Shown one piece after another: positions 60,335 to 64,000 of a DNA stretch of 64,000 nucleotides. Both the position numbers and the translations under genes were made by a program. Numbering within the stretch: the first letter of the stretch is position 1; the number at the start of each line of letters is the position of its first letter. The notes beneath the pieces were generated by a model that was not told where the DNA came from, did no database searches, and saw only the letters and a list, made by a program, of their open reading frames with translations. Source of the DNA: Fibrella aestuarina BUZ 2. Its GTDB lineage: Bacteria > Bacteroidota > Bacteroidia > Cytophagales > Spirosomataceae. The DNA is taken from NCBI RefSeq assembly GCF_000331105.1, contig NC_019012.1, positions 62,001 to 126,000 of the forward strand, read 5' to 3'.

Positions 60335-61576
60335 ATGGCTTTTGCCCAACTCCTTGACGAATACAAACAAAATCCCGACTTAACCTATCACACCTGGTTC
60401 CTGCACAATGAAGAGCGGCTGAAGGCGTTTCGCTCGATTCGACGCGGGGTGTTGCAGGTTATCAGCGACATCAAGGACGGTACGTTCCCTAACGATTTCA
60501 AGGGTAGTTCCTTAGAGTTTGTACTCACCTGCATCACTGAGCAGAAGCAGGTTTTTGAAGGAGCCTCGCACCCATTTTACTGGAAACCCAAGCTACGGAT
60601 TCCCGACATCTACGAGAATCAGGATCACAAACGCTATTTCGGACAGTTTCTGGAGTGTTGCCTGAAAGCCACCAAACCGGAGACCGTCGTCGCTGAAATT
60701 AAGCGGCTCGACAGCTACCGCATCAAAGGGCTGGGGCCTGCTGTCGCCAGCATTCTGTATTTTCTGCATCCAACCTGGGTTCCACCTTTCAACACAGCGA
60801 TTGTCAACGGCTACAACCGGCTATTCGGAGAACGCCGGAAGCTCGGCTCGTGGACTGAATATTTAGCGATTCGGGAGAAGCTGCTGACCGTCAATCAGGA
60901 GCACCGTCAACAACTGTCCAATGATCTGGGTGCGCTGGCGGGGTTGCTGTTTGAGGTAGGTATGGGCAACCTGTTGGCTCCCGATGTCGCTGATCAGCCA
61001 GCTATTGAACGTGAGAAAATTGAGAAACAGTTGTCAAAACGCCACAAGGAAGTCGTCAGCGATCAACAGGAAGAGCAGGCTCATACGGAGATGCAACACC
61101 ACCTACTGACTATTGGCCGAGCGTTAGGGTATGACGTAGCGGTAGCCCGCAACGACTTGTCGCGCCAATACAAAGGAAATGCGTTCTCGTTCGTCTGCCT
61201 ACCGACCCTCCCCCAGCTTCCGGTTGCTTCCGAAACGGCTCAGACGATTGCGTTGATCGACGTGGTGTGGCTGGAAAAAGGCACGGGCCGATTAGTATGC
61301 GCGTTTGAAGTGGAAAAAAGTACGTCCATTTATTCCGGCATCCTTCGCCTAACCGACCTGACCTGCTCGCTTCCCGACCACGCTACCAAGCTATACTTAG
61401 TAGTACCCGATAGCCGTAAAAAAGAGGTGGAGCTACAACTGACCCGCCCGTCGATCCGCCAAACCAATACGGCTATTGGCTACATCCTAATGTCAGACCT
61501 ACGTACCCACTGTGATGCCCTATGCCGGTTTGGCAATGACCATCGCGTACTGGAAAAGATCGCGCATATGGTGTAA
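60335..61576 (+). CDS. Predicted restriction endonuclease-like protein
   Basis: The 413-residue protein has an N-terminal helical part with a helix-hairpin-helix-like RIKGLGPAVASILYFLHP (about residues 130-147), and a C-terminal nuclease-like part: ALIDVVWLEKGTGRLVCAFE, then VEKSTSIYSGILRLTDL. The D-x(n)-E-x-E/K core suggests a PD-(D/E)XK-type fold as in some type II restriction-like proteins, with the usual lysine replaced by glutamate in E-V-E. No methyltransferase gene adjoins it. It is not a metal-resistance gene and may be a solo defence gene in the island. Function not proven. Confidence 0.6.
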   Translation: MAFAQLLDEYKQNPDLTYHTWFLHNEERLKAFRSIRRGVLQVISDIKDGTFPNDFKGSSLEFVLTCITEQKQVFEGASHPFYWKPKLRIPDIYENQDHKRYFGQFLECCLKATKPETVVAEIKRLDSYRIKGLGPAVASILYFLHPTWVPPFNTAIVNGYNRLFGERRKLGSWTEYLAIREKLLTVNQEHRQQLSNDLGALAGLLFEVGMGNLLAPDVADQPAIEREKIEKQLSKRHKEVVSDQQEEQAHTEMQHHLLTIGRALGYDVAVARNDLSRQYKGNAFSFVCLPTLPQLPVASETAQTIALIDVVWLEKGTGRLVCAFEVEKSTSIYSGILRLTDLTCSLPDHATKLYLVVPDSRKKEVELQLTRPSIRQTNTAIGYILMSDLRTHCDALCRFGNDHRVLEKIAHMV

Positions 61577-61624
61577 TTTATATGTTATTTACTTTTTGCC
61601 TACCTGTTGCATATACCGACAGCG

Positions 61625-61632
61625 TACCTTTG
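61625..61632 (+). promoter_or_regulatory. -7 box TACCTTTG before the DUF6660 gene
   Basis: A perfect TANNTTTG box that ends five bases before the GTG start at 61638, so the transcript may begin at or very near the start codon. Confidence 0.55.
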
Positions 61633-61637
61633 CATTC

Positions 61638-61979
61638 GTGAAGTGGATGACGATCATATTAGCCCTCTACGTGCTTGGCCTTTCTCTATGGCCCTGTGCG
61701 GATGAAGCTTTGCCGACGAATCGGCAAGAGCGGGGGGCTGCCTTGATCGCAGCATCAGCTCCTGTACCAGCCCCAGTGCACGACCACCATGATGCCTGCA
61801 CTCCTTTCTGCACCTGCACCTGCTGCGCGGCTACGATCAGTATCACTCCGCACTTCAGCTACAAGGTAGTGCCCCCGGTTGAGCTTGTTTCGATAGCTAC
61901 AGCCATTTTCCAGTACGTCCCTGTTCGCTGGGCATCTCCGCTTTCTGCCATCTGGCAACCTCCTCAACTTCGGGTCTGA
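61638..61979 (+). CDS. DUF6660-like small protein
   Basis: From a GTG at 61638 (or the ATG at 61647) this gives 113 residues: a signal-like hydrophobic segment (TIILALYVLGLSLWPCADEA), then HDHHDACTPFCTCTCCAATI, a Cys/His-rich block, and a C-terminal strand-rich part. This is the pattern of DUF6660, a small Bacteroidota family next to heavy-metal RND genes. Metal sensing or binding is plausible. The RND gene starts 109 bp downstream. Confidence 0.75.
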   Translation: MKWMTIILALYVLGLSLWPCADEALPTNRQERGAALIAASAPVPAPVHDHHDACTPFCTCTCCAATISITPHFSYKVVPPVELVSIATAIFQYVPVRWASPLSAIWQPPQLRV

Positions 61980-62088
61980 ACACCCTCGCCGTTCGCGTTG
62001 GATAGTATTGCTATGTCCTTTTGGGCGGTAGCAAGGCTGTCTGTATGCGTCCGGCACTTTCTCATTGTCCATTTGTTCAGACCCGATC

Positions 62089-64000
<1,912 letters not shown>

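Overview
The window looks like part of a large conjugative plasmid of a Bacteroidota species, most likely a Cytophagales/Spirosoma-type bacterium. This rests on the Bacteroidota-type conjugation genes (VirB4/TraG, TraF and TraE families), the families HYC_CC_PP, DUF6660, DUF2911 and DUF3347, promoter boxes of the form TANNTTTG, and a LytS/LytTR pair. Plasmid status follows from a Rep_3-type initiator next to an iteron array with two DnaA boxes, a ParA plus small ribbon-helix-helix partition pair, and the transfer genes. The genus is an inference.

Layout. Positions 1-4.7 kb (minus strand) carry transfer genes: a truncated TraI-like gene, the VirB4 ATPase, TraF, and three genes that together encode four VirB2/TraE-like membrane hairpins. 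Positions 4.9-6.6 kb hold a lipoprotein and the parA/RHH pair. Positions 6.6-20.5 kb are a dense defence island: a short Argonaute with a SMEK-domain partner; a type III restriction-modification system whose mod gene contains a nine-cytosine tract; an XRE regulator with an ImmA-type peptidase facing a 40-bp perfect palindrome; a DUF2188 gene; a type II-short CBASS operon (HNH-SAVED effector, CD-NTase, E2-like protein); and an RloA/RloB (AbiL-like) pair. Positions 20.5-25 kb hold a tyrosine recombinase, small unknown genes, the replication initiator and the origin. Positions 25.5-31.1 kb look like a ribosomal-peptide cluster: LytS/LytTR pair, a 39-codon Cys-free candidate precursor followed at once by a strong terminator, a full-length LanB-type dehydratase and a small unknown protein, with no cyclase seen.

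Positions 31.2-64 kb are mainly a copper and heavy-metal resistance island: Cys-rich copper-storage-like protein, HYC_CC_PP protein, two multicopper oxidases (one fused to a CopB-like barrel), DUF3347 and DUF305 proteins, two HMA chaperones, a CusA-type RND pump split by an in-frame stop, its TolC and two adaptors, two P1B ATPases (CPH and CPC types), two HMA-AraC fusion regulators, and a second CzcA/CusA gene running off the right edge. Two nuclease-like genes (46.8-48.5 kb and 60.3-61.6 kb) interrupt this island.

How the parts work together. At five promoters in the copper island I find a paired direct repeat of TYYTRYAA-like half-sites 21-22 bp apart, placed about 30 bp upstream of a TANNTTTG-like box; two further pairs lack a clear box. 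One pair precedes the HMA-AraC gene at 50.85 kb. This suggests a copper regulon controlled by the HMA-AraC proteins. The heptamer GGTACGT/ACGTACC is strikingly frequent in most of the window but I found none in the Argonaute operon or in the 46.8-48.5 kb nuclease-like gene, which fits recent acquisition of those two segments. All functions are read from sequence and family knowledge; no database search was run.
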